A DNA stretch of 64,000 bases, taken from NCBI GenBank assembly GCA_033032175.1, contig CM065323.1, forward strand, positions 1-64,000, written 5' to 3'. A model generated the notes under the pieces. That model was not told where the DNA came from. It saw only the letters and a list, made by a program, of their open reading frames with translations, and did no database searches. The DNA comes from Saturnia japonica. Taxonomy: Eukaryota > Arthropoda > Insecta > Lepidoptera > Saturniidae. The translations under genes and the position numbers were made by a program. Shown here piece after piece: positions 29,812 through 40,400 of the stretch. Numbering within the stretch: the stretch's first letter is position 1; each line of letters opens with the position of its first letter.

Positions 29812-32526
29812 TTATTGATGACACTCCATTTCGCCTTCATGGGAAGTCGCCGGCGTCTCAGTGACAACCGATGACGTCGAGGGCTGGGCCGGGTTCTTAC
29901 CCCTGCTCCTGCCCCTATTCTTCTTCGCCCCGTTTTTGGTTGAGGGCGCAGGCTTACCACAATCCCTGCTACCCACTCGATGGGCAGCAGGACTGCCTGA
30001 AGCTGCGCAAACCGCACAGTGTGGCTCCGCACTGCACTCAACGGCTTTATGCCCCGGTTGACTGCACCGGAAGCATAGCTGACTACAGTCAACCTGGCAG
30101 GTGCATTTATTGCCCAGATGTCCGGCTTGTAAGCATCTAAAGCATTTTCGAGACCGAGGCTCCAAGAGCTTAATTTGTGCCGACACCCACCCAATCAGAA
30201 GTCGTCGGCCGTCCGTGACTTTTTTCGCTGCCGCCACAGGACAAGAAACTACAGCCGTACAGAGCCCCCTTAGCCCTGGACGTACTCCATTCGTTTTCAC
30301 CTGCTCCCGGGGACATCCGCCAGTCTCGGCCACAGCAGCGATAACTTCATCTGCTGTGACGGATTCGTCTAGGCCCGAGATACGAATGTCTGCACACCTC
30401 ATGGGCCTGGATATTTTAATGCCCTCTGCTGGAAGCACCTCTTTAAATCTGGCTGCCAGGGCATCTGCTTTATCTCCACTGGCGGCACCAGGAATCTGGA
30501 CAAGGTAACCACCGTTCGCTGCTCTCCTCCAACGGATCCCTTCAATACCCAGGTCAGCCAGCTTGACGTTGGTTTTTATTCCTTGGAGCACCTGCAAGTA
30601 GGAAAAACCCTTCTTCTCCGCCTCCGGCTGCAGAGTAACTGACACCGCAGTTGTTCTTGGTGCTCGGAGTTTACGGCCCTTCTCCTTCTTAGGAGTTGAC
30701 TTCTTCGATTTAGCTGGCTTTTTAGGGCGACCGTTCTTACCAACTAGCACCCATTCCCCTTCTACGGGTTTAGGCACTACCGGCTGCTCCCTATTTGTGG
30801 AAGGAGCTAACGAAGCTGGAATTGCCGTAGCATTGTTAGCCTTCTCCTTGGTTCCTCTTTTTACGTTTTTGACGGCTGACAACGGAGGAGTTGGAAGTTT
30901 AGAGGACCGTTCTTCAGGTACGAGTACTGCTTTTGCATTAGCATTCCTACGATCTGCGGCCAATGGAGGTCGCATCCGCTCCTCCGGCGGGAGCCTGTTC
31001 TCCATAGCCTCTAGCCGAGCGAACATTATGTTTTCCATTCGGAGCATCGCCTGCTCGAATCTTTCAGCAGAGACTACTTGAGGCGGCTCCATCTGAATCC
31101 TCGACTCGCGCGGCTGCGGCAGGGGAGGAAATTCCTCCCTCGCCGCCTTCTTGCGAGGTGGCACAATCTGCTGCCCGGGCACCGTAATGGGCTGTGACGC
31201 CTGTGCTTGAGGGTGCAGCTGGCTTATTTGCACTCTCATATCAGCTAGCTCCTTTCGAAGCTCCGCCATCTCCGTCTGTTGACGGAGTAAGTCCTCTTTT
31301 AGGTGGTCATTGTCCGCTTTTAAGCGAGCCGTTTCACTATTTGTGGTCCGGCATTGGAGCACTTCCAAGATCTCTTTTAAAGAGTCTGCAGCATGGTTTA
31401 AGGCTTTTTGGAAAGTCCCCTTCAGATTGCCGGATTTCTTGGCTACTTTTAGAACCACCTCTACGCTCTTTTTAGCCAATTCGTTCAGGTCAAGAGTAGC
31501 CTCCGGTTGATTTGTACCATGCGCCCTAGTGGCAACTCGGAGTTGCCTGGCTTCCTCATCCAGGTCTGCCACCTCTTGCTCCGCACGGAGACGGAGCTCT
31601 TCCTGCTCAAGGCGGATTAATTCCTTTTGTGCCACATACTGACCCACATATTTACCTGTGGTCGGAGGGCGACCCCTGCCTTTCTTCGCGGGAGTTATAC
31701 GAGCATCCTTCGTGATATTGTCCGGCTCAACGTCAGAACCCGCCTCTGGGGCAGAACCTTCATCCAAGTTTTTCCCTTTCCGCTTACGGAAAAACTTACT
31801 TAAGCAAGGATACTCACTCCCCTCAATGGATTCAACGGTCTCAAAGGTGTCCGCACTGCAGTTACTACTGTCTGAGAGACATTCAACAGACGCCATTCTT
31901 TCAAGAGCCGGCAGCCTTTCCAGTACAACAATTGGTGAAGCAACAGAAGTCCTTGAGCAAGCCAAAGTCGTCGGAGTAGTTGAGTCTCGCAACAATTCGC
32001 CCCCCCCAGAAAACGCGGGGCAGCCCGGGCCAAGCCCGGAGAGGGATTCTCCAGCACGAGTAGTGCTGGTACCCTCCTGGGGTAGTTTACTATTTACTGT
32101 TGCACTGTCCATCATGTTTTCTTCATCGGATACCCATTTTCGCGCCAAAGTCATCGTGTTTAAATCCAACTCATGCAAAATTTTGCCCCCCCCAGAAAAC
32201 GTGGGGCAGCCCGGGACAAGCCCGGGGAGGGATTCTCCGGTTAAGGTACCCTCCTGGGGTAGTTCAAATTGTAATTTTGCACTATCCATGTTAAACGATC
32301 GATCAGTAGTCCATTTTCGTGCCATAGTCGTCGGTTTATCCATCAGTTCGACATCCAAATCGTTTCCATCAAGAGTCCTTGTACTCGCCAAAGTAGTCGT
32401 TGTGTGTAAATTTCGCAAAGCTTTGCCCCCCCCAGAAAACGTGGGGCAGCCCGAGACGTGCTCGGAGAGGGATTCTCCCGTTAGGGTACCCTCCTGGGGT
32501 AGTCGATTTTTCAACTTTGCGTCCAT
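29812..32526 (-). CDS. Gag-like ORF1 protein of A2 with tripled N-terminal module
   Basis: 904 residues, about 180 longer than A1 Gag. The first 190 or so residues contain three modules LPQEGT...GESL...GCPxFSGGG, underlain by repeated RNA hairpins. An AT-hook-like KKGRGRPP lies at about residue 280, a coiled-coil-prone segment at about 300-450, a basic linker, the core TAVSVTLQPEA and three zinc knuckles near the C-terminus (CFRCLQAGHLGNKC, CFRC-x4-GH-x4-C, CAVC...AHRVGS). The frame is intact. Confidence 0.88.
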   Translation of the reverse strand: MDAKLKNRLPQEGTLTGESLSEHVSGCPTFSGGGKALRNLHTTTTLASTRTLDGNDLDVELMDKPTTMARKWTTDRSFNMDSAKLQFELPQEGTLTGESLPGLVPGCPTFSGGGKILHELDLNTMTLARKWVSDEENMMDSATVNSKLPQEGTSTTRAGESLSGLGPGCPAFSGGGELLRDSTTPTTLACSRTSVASPIVVLERLPALERMASVECLSDSSNCSADTFETVESIEGSEYPCLSKFFRKRKGKNLDEGSAPEAGSDVEPDNITKDARITPAKKGRGRPPTTGKYVGQYVAQKELIRLEQEELRLRAEQEVADLDEEARQLRVATRAHGTNQPEATLDLNELAKKSVEVVLKVAKKSGNLKGTFQKALNHAADSLKEILEVLQCRTTNSETARLKADNDHLKEDLLRQQTEMAELRKELADMRVQISQLHPQAQASQPITVPGQQIVPPRKKAAREEFPPLPQPRESRIQMEPPQVVSAERFEQAMLRMENIMFARLEAMENRLPPEERMRPPLAADRRNANAKAVLVPEERSSKLPTPPLSAVKNVKRGTKEKANNATAIPASLAPSTNREQPVVPKPVEGEWVLVGKNGRPKKPAKSKKSTPKKEKGRKLRAPRTTAVSVTLQPEAEKKGFSYLQVLQGIKTNVKLADLGIEGIRWRRAANGGYLVQIPGAASGDKADALAARFKEVLPAEGIKISRPMRCADIRISGLDESVTADEVIAAVAETGGCPREQVKTNGVRPGLRGLCTAVVSCPVAAAKKVTDGRRLLIGWVSAQIKLLEPRSRKCFRCLQAGHLGNKCTCQVDCSQLCFRCSQPGHKAVECSAEPHCAVCAASGSPAAHRVGSRDCGKPAPSTKNGAKKNRGRSRGKNPAQPSTSSVVTETPATSHEGEMECHQ
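31996..32526 (-). repeat. Three diverged hairpin-bearing repeats at the start of A2 gag
   Basis: Blocks beginning near 31996, 32180 and 32420 each contain GCCCCCCCCAGAAAAC, a CCGGGC-type hairpin, GGGATTCTCC and TACCCTCCTGGGGTA-like sequence on one strand or the other. Each block encodes the same peptide module and the same RNA stems. B1 has a single equivalent at about 25825-25915. Confidence 0.75.
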
Positions 32527-32889
32527 ACTTCCTTACTCCTCTTCCAGTTCGCAGTACGCCTGCCGGGCCGGTATGAAAACCACCAGTCCCGCCAGACGCT
32601 GTCCGGAAATGGGCCCTTGGGACTCAACTTGAGCCCTCATCGGCCCCAACCCGGTACTGAGTGCGCTGCTCACACGCCACACCCAGGAGTATTTATCGGC
32701 TCTCCAGCCTAGATCCGTAGTGTTCAGCGTGACAGGGTCACCTCGAGAAGGATGTGGTTCTTCACCACGCACTACGGTCTTGAGGTGGCAGGCTAAGGCT
32801 CTCTCCGAAAGGAAAGAGCTGTATTGCGCCTGTGAGTCCACCCCCTGCAGATCAGAGATACAAGTACCTCATCACGCCTGCTCGACCCC
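32527..32889 (-). promoter_or_regulatory. 5'UTR of A2 (type II)
   Basis: Complete leader ending in TGCTCGACCCC. It is homologous to the B1 leader and unlike the A1 leader, although A1 and A2 share ORF and 3'UTR families. Confidence 0.7.
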
Positions 32890-32902
32890 ACCTCATCACG
32901 CC
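32890..32902. repeat. 13-bp target duplication of A2, right copy
   Basis: ACCTCATCACGCC, identical to 26279-26291; the following TGCTCGACCCC (32903-32913) is the displaced 5' tip of B1. Confidence 0.85.
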
Positions 32903-32913
32903 TGCTCGACCCC

Positions 32914-32945
32914 AACCTAACCTAACCTAACCTAACCGAACCTAA

Positions 32946-32947
<2 letters not shown>
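32914..32947 (+). repeat. Telomeric CCTAA repeat tract with one variant unit
   Basis: About six CCTAA units, one of them CCGAA near 32935-32939, between the B1 tip and the poly(T) of element E. Confidence 0.95.
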
Positions 32948-33007
<60 letters not shown>

Positions 33008-33155
33008 TTATCGCGGAGTGGCAAACCCGTCATGGGTACACACTCGAAATGGGGGGTCGAGTGGTCATGTGAGAGTCCTACTCACTAAAAAAACTCCGCG
33101 GTGTACAGCCGCCCCATATTGGGGCGACGCGGGCACTGCGCTGGCATTCTGCCGC
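32948..33155 (-). mobile_element. 3'UTR-only TRAS-like fragment E
   Basis: Poly(T) 32948-33006 followed by about 150 bp of 3'UTR resembling B1 but diverged, truncated within the 3'UTR. Its shared fold (33012-33100) pairs CGCGGAGT with ACTCCGCG, a fourth version of the closing stem, and CACTCGA with TCGAGTG (33041-33063). It represents a further, otherwise unseen family. Confidence 0.75.
33012..33100 (-). promoter_or_regulatory. Conserved 3'UTR RNA fold, class CGCGGAG
   Basis: Closing stem CGCGGAGT (33012-33019) with ACTCCGCG (33093-33100). The changed pair is compensated on both arms relative to CGTGGAG/CTCCACG. The hairpin GTGAG/CTCAC is kept. Confidence 0.75.
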
Positions 33156-33172
33156 GCCACCCCGGTACCTAA

Positions 33173-33174
<2 letters not shown>
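33156..33174. repeat. About 19-bp target duplication of G5, left copy
   Basis: GCCACCCCGGTACCTAACC is repeated at 33825-33843. It spans the end of E and the start of telomeric repeat; one or two of its outer bases may be chance microhomology. Confidence 0.75.
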
Positions 33175-33236
<62 letters not shown>

Positions 33237-33824
33237 GTGGAGAAACCCGTCATGGGTACACACCCGCCCGGGGGGACGAGTGGTTATGTGAGACTCCTAC
33301 TCACTAAAACTCCACGGTGTACCATCGGCCGCCATAGTGGGACGCGCGGGCACTGCGGATGCAATCTGCCGCGACGCCCCGGCGGCCGGCCCCAGTCGGG
33401 CCCCGGCGCTAAAGAGAGACAGTCTGGTACAACCCCAACTGTCTCCCAGACGGCTGAGCCAGTGCAATGGGAAGACGGGCCCCCCGACCCGTCTCCCCTT
33501 GGTTCAGCAATGGTGACGGAAGGAGGCGAAAAACACTCCCTCCTAACACCCAACGTCTACGCTACCCCCCCTACGGAGGTGGTGGTGGTGCAGGCGGTGC
33601 CCTTCCTCTCTTTTCAGGGGGCCTACATTGGGCGCCCCCCATGTAGTGCCCCGCCGGCCTTCCGGCGTCGGCACACAAGGCGCAGTGCAGCTTTTCAGCA
33701 GTGCACGCTTGCGCCTTGTGGCCAGGCTCTCCGCATCGGAAGCACAGTGCTCCTCTATTGACCGCCGTTGATGGGCAGAACGGACGCGTGTGGCCTACCT
33801 CCATGCAGCGGTAACACCGCATGG
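33175..33824 (-). mobile_element. Gag-only TRAS-like element G5, strongly 5'-truncated
   Basis: Poly(T) 33175-33233, 3'UTR with the shared fold (33236-33316), then the C-terminal end of gag, cut in the first zinc knuckle region. It is very similar to G2 and carries the uninterrupted C-run that is lengthened in G2. Flanked by a direct repeat of about 19 bp. Confidence 0.8.
33571..33824 (-). pseudogene. C-terminal Gag fragment of G5
   Basis: About 84 residues with the zinc knuckles CYRCMEVGHTRPFC, CFRCGEPGHKAQAC and CALC...GHYMGG, then a proline-rich tail to the stop at 33571. The rest of Gag is missing through 5' truncation. Confidence 0.75.
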
Positions 33825-33836
33825 GCCACCCCGGTA

Positions 33837-33864
33837 CCTAACCTAACCTAACCTAACCTAACCC
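33837..33864 (+). repeat. Telomeric CCTAA repeat tract
   Basis: Five CCTAA units followed by CCC, at the 5' boundary of S2; the first units overlap the G5 target duplication. Confidence 0.95.
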
Positions 33865-35361
33865 AGTCCCACTCGAGCGCTGGCTAACGCCGGACGCACG
33901 CCCGATCGCTCCGCGCCGTTTTTAAGCGGGAAAAAACGAAAATTGTGCATTTTTCAGTGATAAATACAAGTGTGATACATCAAAAAACGCGTCACAACAC
34001 CAGTAACAAAGTGTAGTACTCAGTTTTTGGATAACTCAAAAAACCAGTGAGTAATTCACAAAAAACCAAAATTTAGAAACTTTGACCGCATGCGCTGTCA
34101 GATTAAGATCGATGACACTACCGTTTTAAATTGTGAAAAGGTGAAGAAAAATATTACCTAACATCTAACGGAAGTTTCGGATTTTTAGCATGGGTAAAAC
34201 TCAAACTATAACAAATATAAAAAATCATAAAAATTGAAGTTTAGTCCCTAGGGAACCTGTTCCCAAGGTGCGTTTGAAACCGTAGAAATAAAAAATCTAA
34301 CAAATATAGAACTCTTAATAAACCGTTTTGAATTTTAACAAAACCAGTGTTAAAAATCCAGGATTAGTGTCCTACAGGATCAAAAGTGATACCAAATTAT
34401 AGAGGAATGGAATGTCAATCAGAAAAGGTGGGTGAAAAGTGCACTAATTTTTAGGAACTATTTTAAAATATCAAAAAAACAACTTTTAGGAAATTTTAAC
34501 TTTAAATAATTCAGAAACTGGACATTTTAAAAATTAATATTTTATAACATTCATTACATCCTACTGGCTACTATTTTTAATAAAAAATTTAGAATTTTTA
34601 CATAAATACTTTAGGAGAAACTAATATTTAAAATTTTTAACAACAAAAAACAGTGTTAACCCTGACAAGTGCGCACATGGAATGGTGCTAGTTTTGTGGG
34701 CAAACTAATCCCCTATCGAATGGACTTTTCTCCAGGGAGCTACGACGTCAGGATCCAGAGATATTTAGAAATATATACTCAATTTTGGACAAAAATATAA
34801 GGAATGTGAACATTACATAATAGTTATACCGTGGGAAACCAGAAACTTTAAGTTTACGGCCCGCAACAAATAATTATAAAAATAAATATTAAATTAGACA
34901 AGTACCTGACTAGATTTGTTTAGATTTAGTTTATTGTTTTAAATATATTCACATTAAATTAAATAAGACAAAGTTATAATATAATAAAATATAATAATAA
35001 TAAAAACATTGCGACCCCCGATTGGGATGTGCGGCGGCCTGTAGTGGTGTAAAGATTGTAACGGTTAATAACAAACGGTTGAAACAAGAACAATTAACCA
35101 TTTAGTGTTGGGTCAGTTTAACCACGAACTTTACATCAACCAGAACGACATCAAGGGGCGGTTACCTTTCGCAGTGTGGGAGGAGCCACATCGGAGGCGG
35201 AGCTTGGGCTCGGACATAGCCCGCCCAAGGGCTTCGAGGGATTATTAGCTTAGACACATTTTTGACATTGACGATTATTTAGACTTTATTTTATATTATT
35301 GTTATTAATTTATAAATTTTAATTTACATTAACTTTTCGACTTCTATATTTTTACAACAAT
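33865..35361 (+). promoter_or_regulatory. Long 5'UTR of S2
   Basis: About 1.5 kb, GC-rich only in the first 60 bases and near 35020-35230, otherwise strongly AT-rich, with no ORF of note on either strand. It is presumed to hold the internal promoter. I see no clear repeats or recognisable motif. Confidence 0.5.
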
Positions 35362-37485
35362 ATGGATAAACAAACTAAAAGCGATACTGAGACACAAAAA
35401 CGGGCTCCAGTAAAACAATTAAAAATAAGAAAGAGTGGAGAGGCTGAAGACATATTAAGAAAAAATGTCCTAATAAAAGCCACAAAAGAGACTTCAAGGA
35501 AAATTACTGTAGCAAAACAGACTTTAAGTGAAAATCAGAGAGATCAAAGGAATCCTATAACTGGAGCCCCAGTACAACAAAACCCGACACCAGCAGGTGC
35601 AACACCACCGGCGCTTTTAGCGCCAGATACCAATGAACAAGATATGGGGGCGTGCTCAGAGGGCGGCATGGGTGATTTGTCCTCTGACGCTGAGACGGCA
35701 TCTAGACCTAGGGTCAGCATGCTGCCGTCTTACAGGAAGAGGGCCGGGATGGCTATGGATATGGCCAGCATCAGGGTCAATGACTTCTTTCAGTCCGGGA
35801 AAGCTGCCCTGGAGCAGTCGGGGAATTTAAAGAAGGAGATCAAGGTGGAGGTCTTCGAGTGTCTCGAGGGCCTTTACCTCACGGCCTTGGAGCTTCTCGA
35901 CTCCCAGGCCCGCCACAAGCTCCAGGAGGAGAGGGCGCGCTCTGAGGGAGCTAGACAGCTCGCAAACTCAGAGCGTGCCCATTCAAAAGAACTAGCTGCC
36001 TTGGCGTCCGGCCACGAGCGCGCAATAAGCAGATTAACTTCTCAAATAGAGAAACTGGTCAGAGAAACCGAATCGCTGCGCTCGTGGTTGGATTATGAGG
36101 TAGCGGAACCGTTGAAGGCCGTGGGTGGGATACGCGAGGCGGTCGAAGACCTCCGCCGGCGCCCATCTCCAAAGTTCCCCGAAAACATCAAATTAGAAAA
36201 AGGGGAACTTGACCAAATTGTAGGGGGGAACTTAAGACTGCAGGGATCTGTAACCAGGGTGGAGGAAGAAGTCATGAGGCTGCCACAGAAGGTGGCTGCT
36301 GGAATAGTCATTCCGCCCATGCCGCAGCAACCACAAAACAGTGAGGATACCGAGATCGGGGCCCAGCTCGTAAACATACATAGCCAAGTGGAAAATTTGC
36401 AGAAAGCAATAGAGATAAACAATGAAGAACCAATACTAAAAACCATTAATACAGACCTCAGACAAATTGTGGCACCAGTTGCAGCTAAAATAGATACGGT
36501 GCTCCACGAAATCAGGGAAATGGGAGTAGGAGTCGTGGGAGCACCGTCGCAACGGCTGCACATAGAGCACTTTCCATCGTTGGCGGAGGAGCTGGGTTCC
36601 GGGGGTAAAGCACGGCCCCCAGCCGTTGCCGGACACGAGGACGGGCATACCCACCAACAGTTGCGTGTTCAGAGACGTGAGGAGACCTACGCTCACGTCT
36701 CGGCCCTGCCGAAAAGGCCTCCACCGGCGGCGACGCTGGTGGTGTCGTCCAAAGACCCACGGGCGACTAGCGACACGGTCCTTAGGACCATCCAGCGCGT
36801 CGCCGATACCACAAGGACTGGGGTGAGGGTCGACGCAGTGAGGAGGGCGAGGAACCAGAAGGTGGTTCTACGCTGTCACGGGGAGGGTGACGCCAAAGCC
36901 TTGGCAGGACAGCTAAGAACCGCCTCCGCCGACCTCACTGTCGAGACACCAAAAAACAGAAATCCCCTGGTGGAGGTGCGAGGAGTCCTCTCCGAGTACA
37001 AGGATAATGAAATCCTGGAGGGACTCAGGGCCCAGAATAAGTCGGTATTTGATGGGCTCACCAAACCCGAGCAAACCATGGTGGTGAGATACCGTAAGAA
37101 GGCACGCAGCGCGTTGGAGTGCCATCCGGTGATAGAGGTCGGGCCAAAGTTGTGGCAGCGATTTATGGACGCAGGTAGAGTCCATGTGGGCCTCTTGTAT
37201 CGCCCAGTCCTGGACCAGTCCCCCCTTTCGCGGTGCTCGATGTGCCTCGGGTACGGGCACGGTCGGAGGACGTGCCCGGAGAAAGAGGAGGCGTGTGCAT
37301 ATTGCACCAGTAAGCACCGGAGGGGGGAGTGCGAGAGACGGGCGAACAAGGAGGCCCCAATCTGCGTCAACTGCCACAGGGCACACCGACCTCGGCTTGA
37401 GTTAAACCACGGTGCACTGGACAGAGAGTGTCCAGAGATGCAGAAGTGGGACTCCATTGCCAGATCCCGGGTGGTATACTGTTAA
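35362..37485 (+). CDS. Gag-like ORF1 protein of S2
   Basis: 707 residues from the ATG at 35362. A basic N-terminus (about 1-60) precedes a long coiled-coil-prone stretch rich in E, L, R and S (about 160-260), a middle region of unknown fold, a Gag core (about 450-600) and three Cys/His motifs at the C-terminus (CSMCLGYGHGRRTC, CAYC-x4-HRRGEC, CVNC...H...C). It is an RNA-binding Gag by family analogy. The frame is intact and overlaps ORF2 by 74 nt. Confidence 0.85.
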   Translation: MDKQTKSDTETQKRAPVKQLKIRKSGEAEDILRKNVLIKATKETSRKITVAKQTLSENQRDQRNPITGAPVQQNPTPAGATPPALLAPDTNEQDMGACSEGGMGDLSSDAETASRPRVSMLPSYRKRAGMAMDMASIRVNDFFQSGKAALEQSGNLKKEIKVEVFECLEGLYLTALELLDSQARHKLQEERARSEGARQLANSERAHSKELAALASGHERAISRLTSQIEKLVRETESLRSWLDYEVAEPLKAVGGIREAVEDLRRRPSPKFPENIKLEKGELDQIVGGNLRLQGSVTRVEEEVMRLPQKVAAGIVIPPMPQQPQNSEDTEIGAQLVNIHSQVENLQKAIEINNEEPILKTINTDLRQIVAPVAAKIDTVLHEIREMGVGVVGAPSQRLHIEHFPSLAEELGSGGKARPPAVAGHEDGHTHQQLRVQRREETYAHVSALPKRPPPAATLVVSSKDPRATSDTVLRTIQRVADTTRTGVRVDAVRRARNQKVVLRCHGEGDAKALAGQLRTASADLTVETPKNRNPLVEVRGVLSEYKDNEILEGLRAQNKSVFDGLTKPEQTMVVRYRKKARSALECHPVIEVGPKLWQRFMDAGRVHVGLLYRPVLDQSPLSRCSMCLGYGHGRRTCPEKEEACAYCTSKHRRGECERRANKEAPICVNCHRAHRPRLELNHGALDRECPEMQKWDSIARSRVVYC

Positions 37486-40400
37486 GGGCACCTCACCGAA
37501 TAATATTTCGGATGCTACTGAGCGGGTTACGGAGTCGCCCCGGATAGCGGTAGTGCAGGCCAATCTGCAGAGGTCGAAATTGGCCCTGGCTGAGCTACAG
37601 TGCTGGGCCTCTCGTGGGGAGGCTGCTATCGCCCTGGTCCAAGAGCCTTATACAGGCACGACCGGGCGACTGAAGCAGATCCCGAACACGAGAGTGATCC
37701 AGAACACGAGCGGAGCCGGGCCGGTGAAGGCAGCAGTTGTCGTGTTTGGGGATAAGGTTAAGGTAACCGTCAATCCCCAACTTATAGACGACAACATGGC
37801 TGCCGTGACCCTGCAAGCGGGCAACCTATCGCTAGGGGTGATCTCCGTCTACTTCGAGCCTAACGAGCCTATAGAGCCGTACATTGGAAAACTCGAGGGA
37901 GTCTGTGCCCAATTGGGGGTACAGAACCTGGTAGTCGGCGGCGACGTCAATGCCAAAAGCGTATGGTGGGGGTGTCGTACCTTCGACCATCGGGGTGAGG
38001 CCTACTGCTCTTTTCTAGACGCGGCGGGGCTGGAGATCCTTAATGTGGGCGAAAAACCTACCTTTCAGGTTGTCAGGGGGGGCAGCTTGTGTACAAGCAT
38101 TGTGGACGTTACAGTCTGCAGCCCCACCCTTCTTGGCAGGATCGATGATTGGAAAGTTGACGAGAACTTAATAACTTCTGACCACAATGCTATCACCTTC
38201 ACGATCCGGGTGGATGGGAAGCTTCAATGCTTTAAACCGTCCACTACCCGGATCTATAATACCAAGAAGGTGATATGGTCGGAGTTCTCGTCAACTCTAC
38301 AGGAGAGACTGTCCGAGAAGGGCCTGACGGCAGGGAGGGTAGAGTGTGTAGCCGACATTGGGGATTTGGAGTCAGCCGTGTCCGAATACCTCTCCTGCAT
38401 CAAGGACACCTGTGAACAGGTGATCCCGAAGGTAGGCGGGGTGAAAAGGGTGGCTCGCCCCCCCTGGTGGACGGGGGACTTGGATGCCCTCAAACGGGAG
38501 GTTGCGCGGAGGAAGAGGAGGATCCGTTGCGCCGCCCCACGCAGGAGGCCTTACGTTGTTGCCGACTATCTTGATGCCCTTGAGGACTTCAAGAGAGAGG
38601 TAGCGAGCGCTCAAACCAGGAGTTGGAAGGAGTTTTGTTCGACGCAAGAGCACGAGAGCATGTGGGACGGCGTCTACAGAGTCTTGCGGAGGACTGAGCG
38701 GAGGCGAGAGAAGGTCCTTTTGGCGGGCCCCAGCGGAGCCATTTTAAACCCGCAAGGGTCGGCCGACCTCCTAGCCAGTACGCTGTTCCCAGCAGATGAT
38801 GTGGGCGCTGATACCGAAGCTCAGAGGGCAATTAGGACAGCGACTGAGGGGCGCCTCCCTGGCTGGCCACGGGGACTGTCGGCTGCGGACCCACCCTTTA
38901 CCCAGGAGGAGATAGAGCGGGTGTGTAAAGAGATTCACCCGCGAAAAGCTCCTGGGGGGGATGGTTTCACAGCTGACATATGTACGCATGCGGTTTTGGG
39001 GGAGGGGAGAATGGCGCTTTTTCAGGCACTGGTTAACAAGTGCCTGGAATTGGGCCATTTTCCCCATCCCTGGAAGATCGCAACTGTGTGCATTCTCCGG
39101 AAGCCAGCTAGGGAGGATTACACATCGCCGAAATCCTACCGTCCTATTGGCCTCTTGCCGGTGTTGGGCAAGATTCTGGAAAAGCTCTTGGTTCGACGTT
39201 TACGCTGGCACTTGTTACCAAAACTCAGCGTGCGGCAATATGGGTTCATGCCACAACGCAGCACGGAAGATGCTCTCTATGATCTGGTGGCGTACGTACG
39301 ATCGAAGGTAGAGGCGAAGGAGATCGTGGTGTCGCTGGACATAGAGGGTGCGTTCGATAACGCGTGGTGGCCTGCGCTGAAGTCCCAGCTCGTGGCCAAA
39401 GGGTGCCCTGAGAATTTGTACGATATGGTTCTGTCATATCTTGAGGGTCGACGTATAGAGCTAAGTTATGCCGGTTGTCAGGTGAGTCGAGAGTCTTCAA
39501 GGGGTTGTGTCCAGGGATCCATCGCTGGGCCGACCTTTTGGAACCTTATACTCGATTCCCTGTTGGTGGAGCTCGAGGTCGCGGGAGTGTACTGCCAGGC
39601 TTTTGCAGACGACGTCGTCCTGGTTTTCTCCGGAGTGAGGTCGGGCCCATGCAGGAAATCGGGTGCCGGACCCTGCAGACCGTGATGGACTGGGGCGTCA
39701 AAAATAAGTTATCCTTCGCTCCGCACAAAACAAAGGCGATGTTGCTAACAAGGAAACTTAAGTTTGACGCTCCAGCCCTGTTCATGGGAGGTGTCCGGAT
39801 ACCGCTGGAGAAGGAGTTCCGCCTGCTGGGCCTGATCTTGGACAATAAGCTCACCTTTGAGGCACACGCCGCTGCTGCCTGTAAGAAGGCCGCTGACATT
39901 TATAAGCAGCTGGCGTGTGCAGCTCGGGTGAGCTGGGGCCTGAACTCGGATATTGTCAGGACGATATATAAGGCGGTCATCGAACCTTTAGTATTGTATG
40001 CAGCAAATGTGTGGGGCCCCTCTGCAGAGAAGATCTCAATCAGGAACAGGCTTAACTCTCTGCAGAGGGGTTTCGCAATAAAGATTTGTAGGTCGTACAG
40101 AACGGTTTCATTAACATCAGCAATAGTCTTGGCAGACTTGCTCCCGCTGGATCTCCGCGCCCAAGAGGTATATAGACTGTATCGCGCAAAGCGGAAAATT
40201 GGGCTGGACGAGATTGTGGTTGGCCGTGTGTTGGAGCGGCCAGTAAAATTCGTCAACTATCCGCATCCAGTGCATTGTGTTGGCGAAGCGTACGAGAGCT
40301 TGGAAGTCCCTCCTGAGTCCGGCGGCTCCGGGATCTTCACCGACGGTAGTAAGATCGACGGTGGAGTGGGAGCTGCTGTGACTTGGTTTAAAGAGGGACG

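Larger units (their letters stand above)
26292..32889 (-). mobile_element. TRAS-like non-LTR element A2, full length, both ORFs open
   Basis: 6598 bp with exact ends given by the 13-bp duplication: type II 5'UTR (32527-32889), ORF1 904 aa, ORF2 1055 aa, 3'UTR 26311-26641 and a short poly(A) tail (poly(T) 26292-26310). No stop or frameshift was found in either ORF, so it could be autonomous and recently active. It is the reference copy for family A. Confidence 0.9.

Noticed and set aside
39600..39690. Programmed frameshift in S2 ORF2 after the FADD motif
   Set aside because: No slippery heptamer is apparent and RT is normally continuous; a plain indel is simpler.
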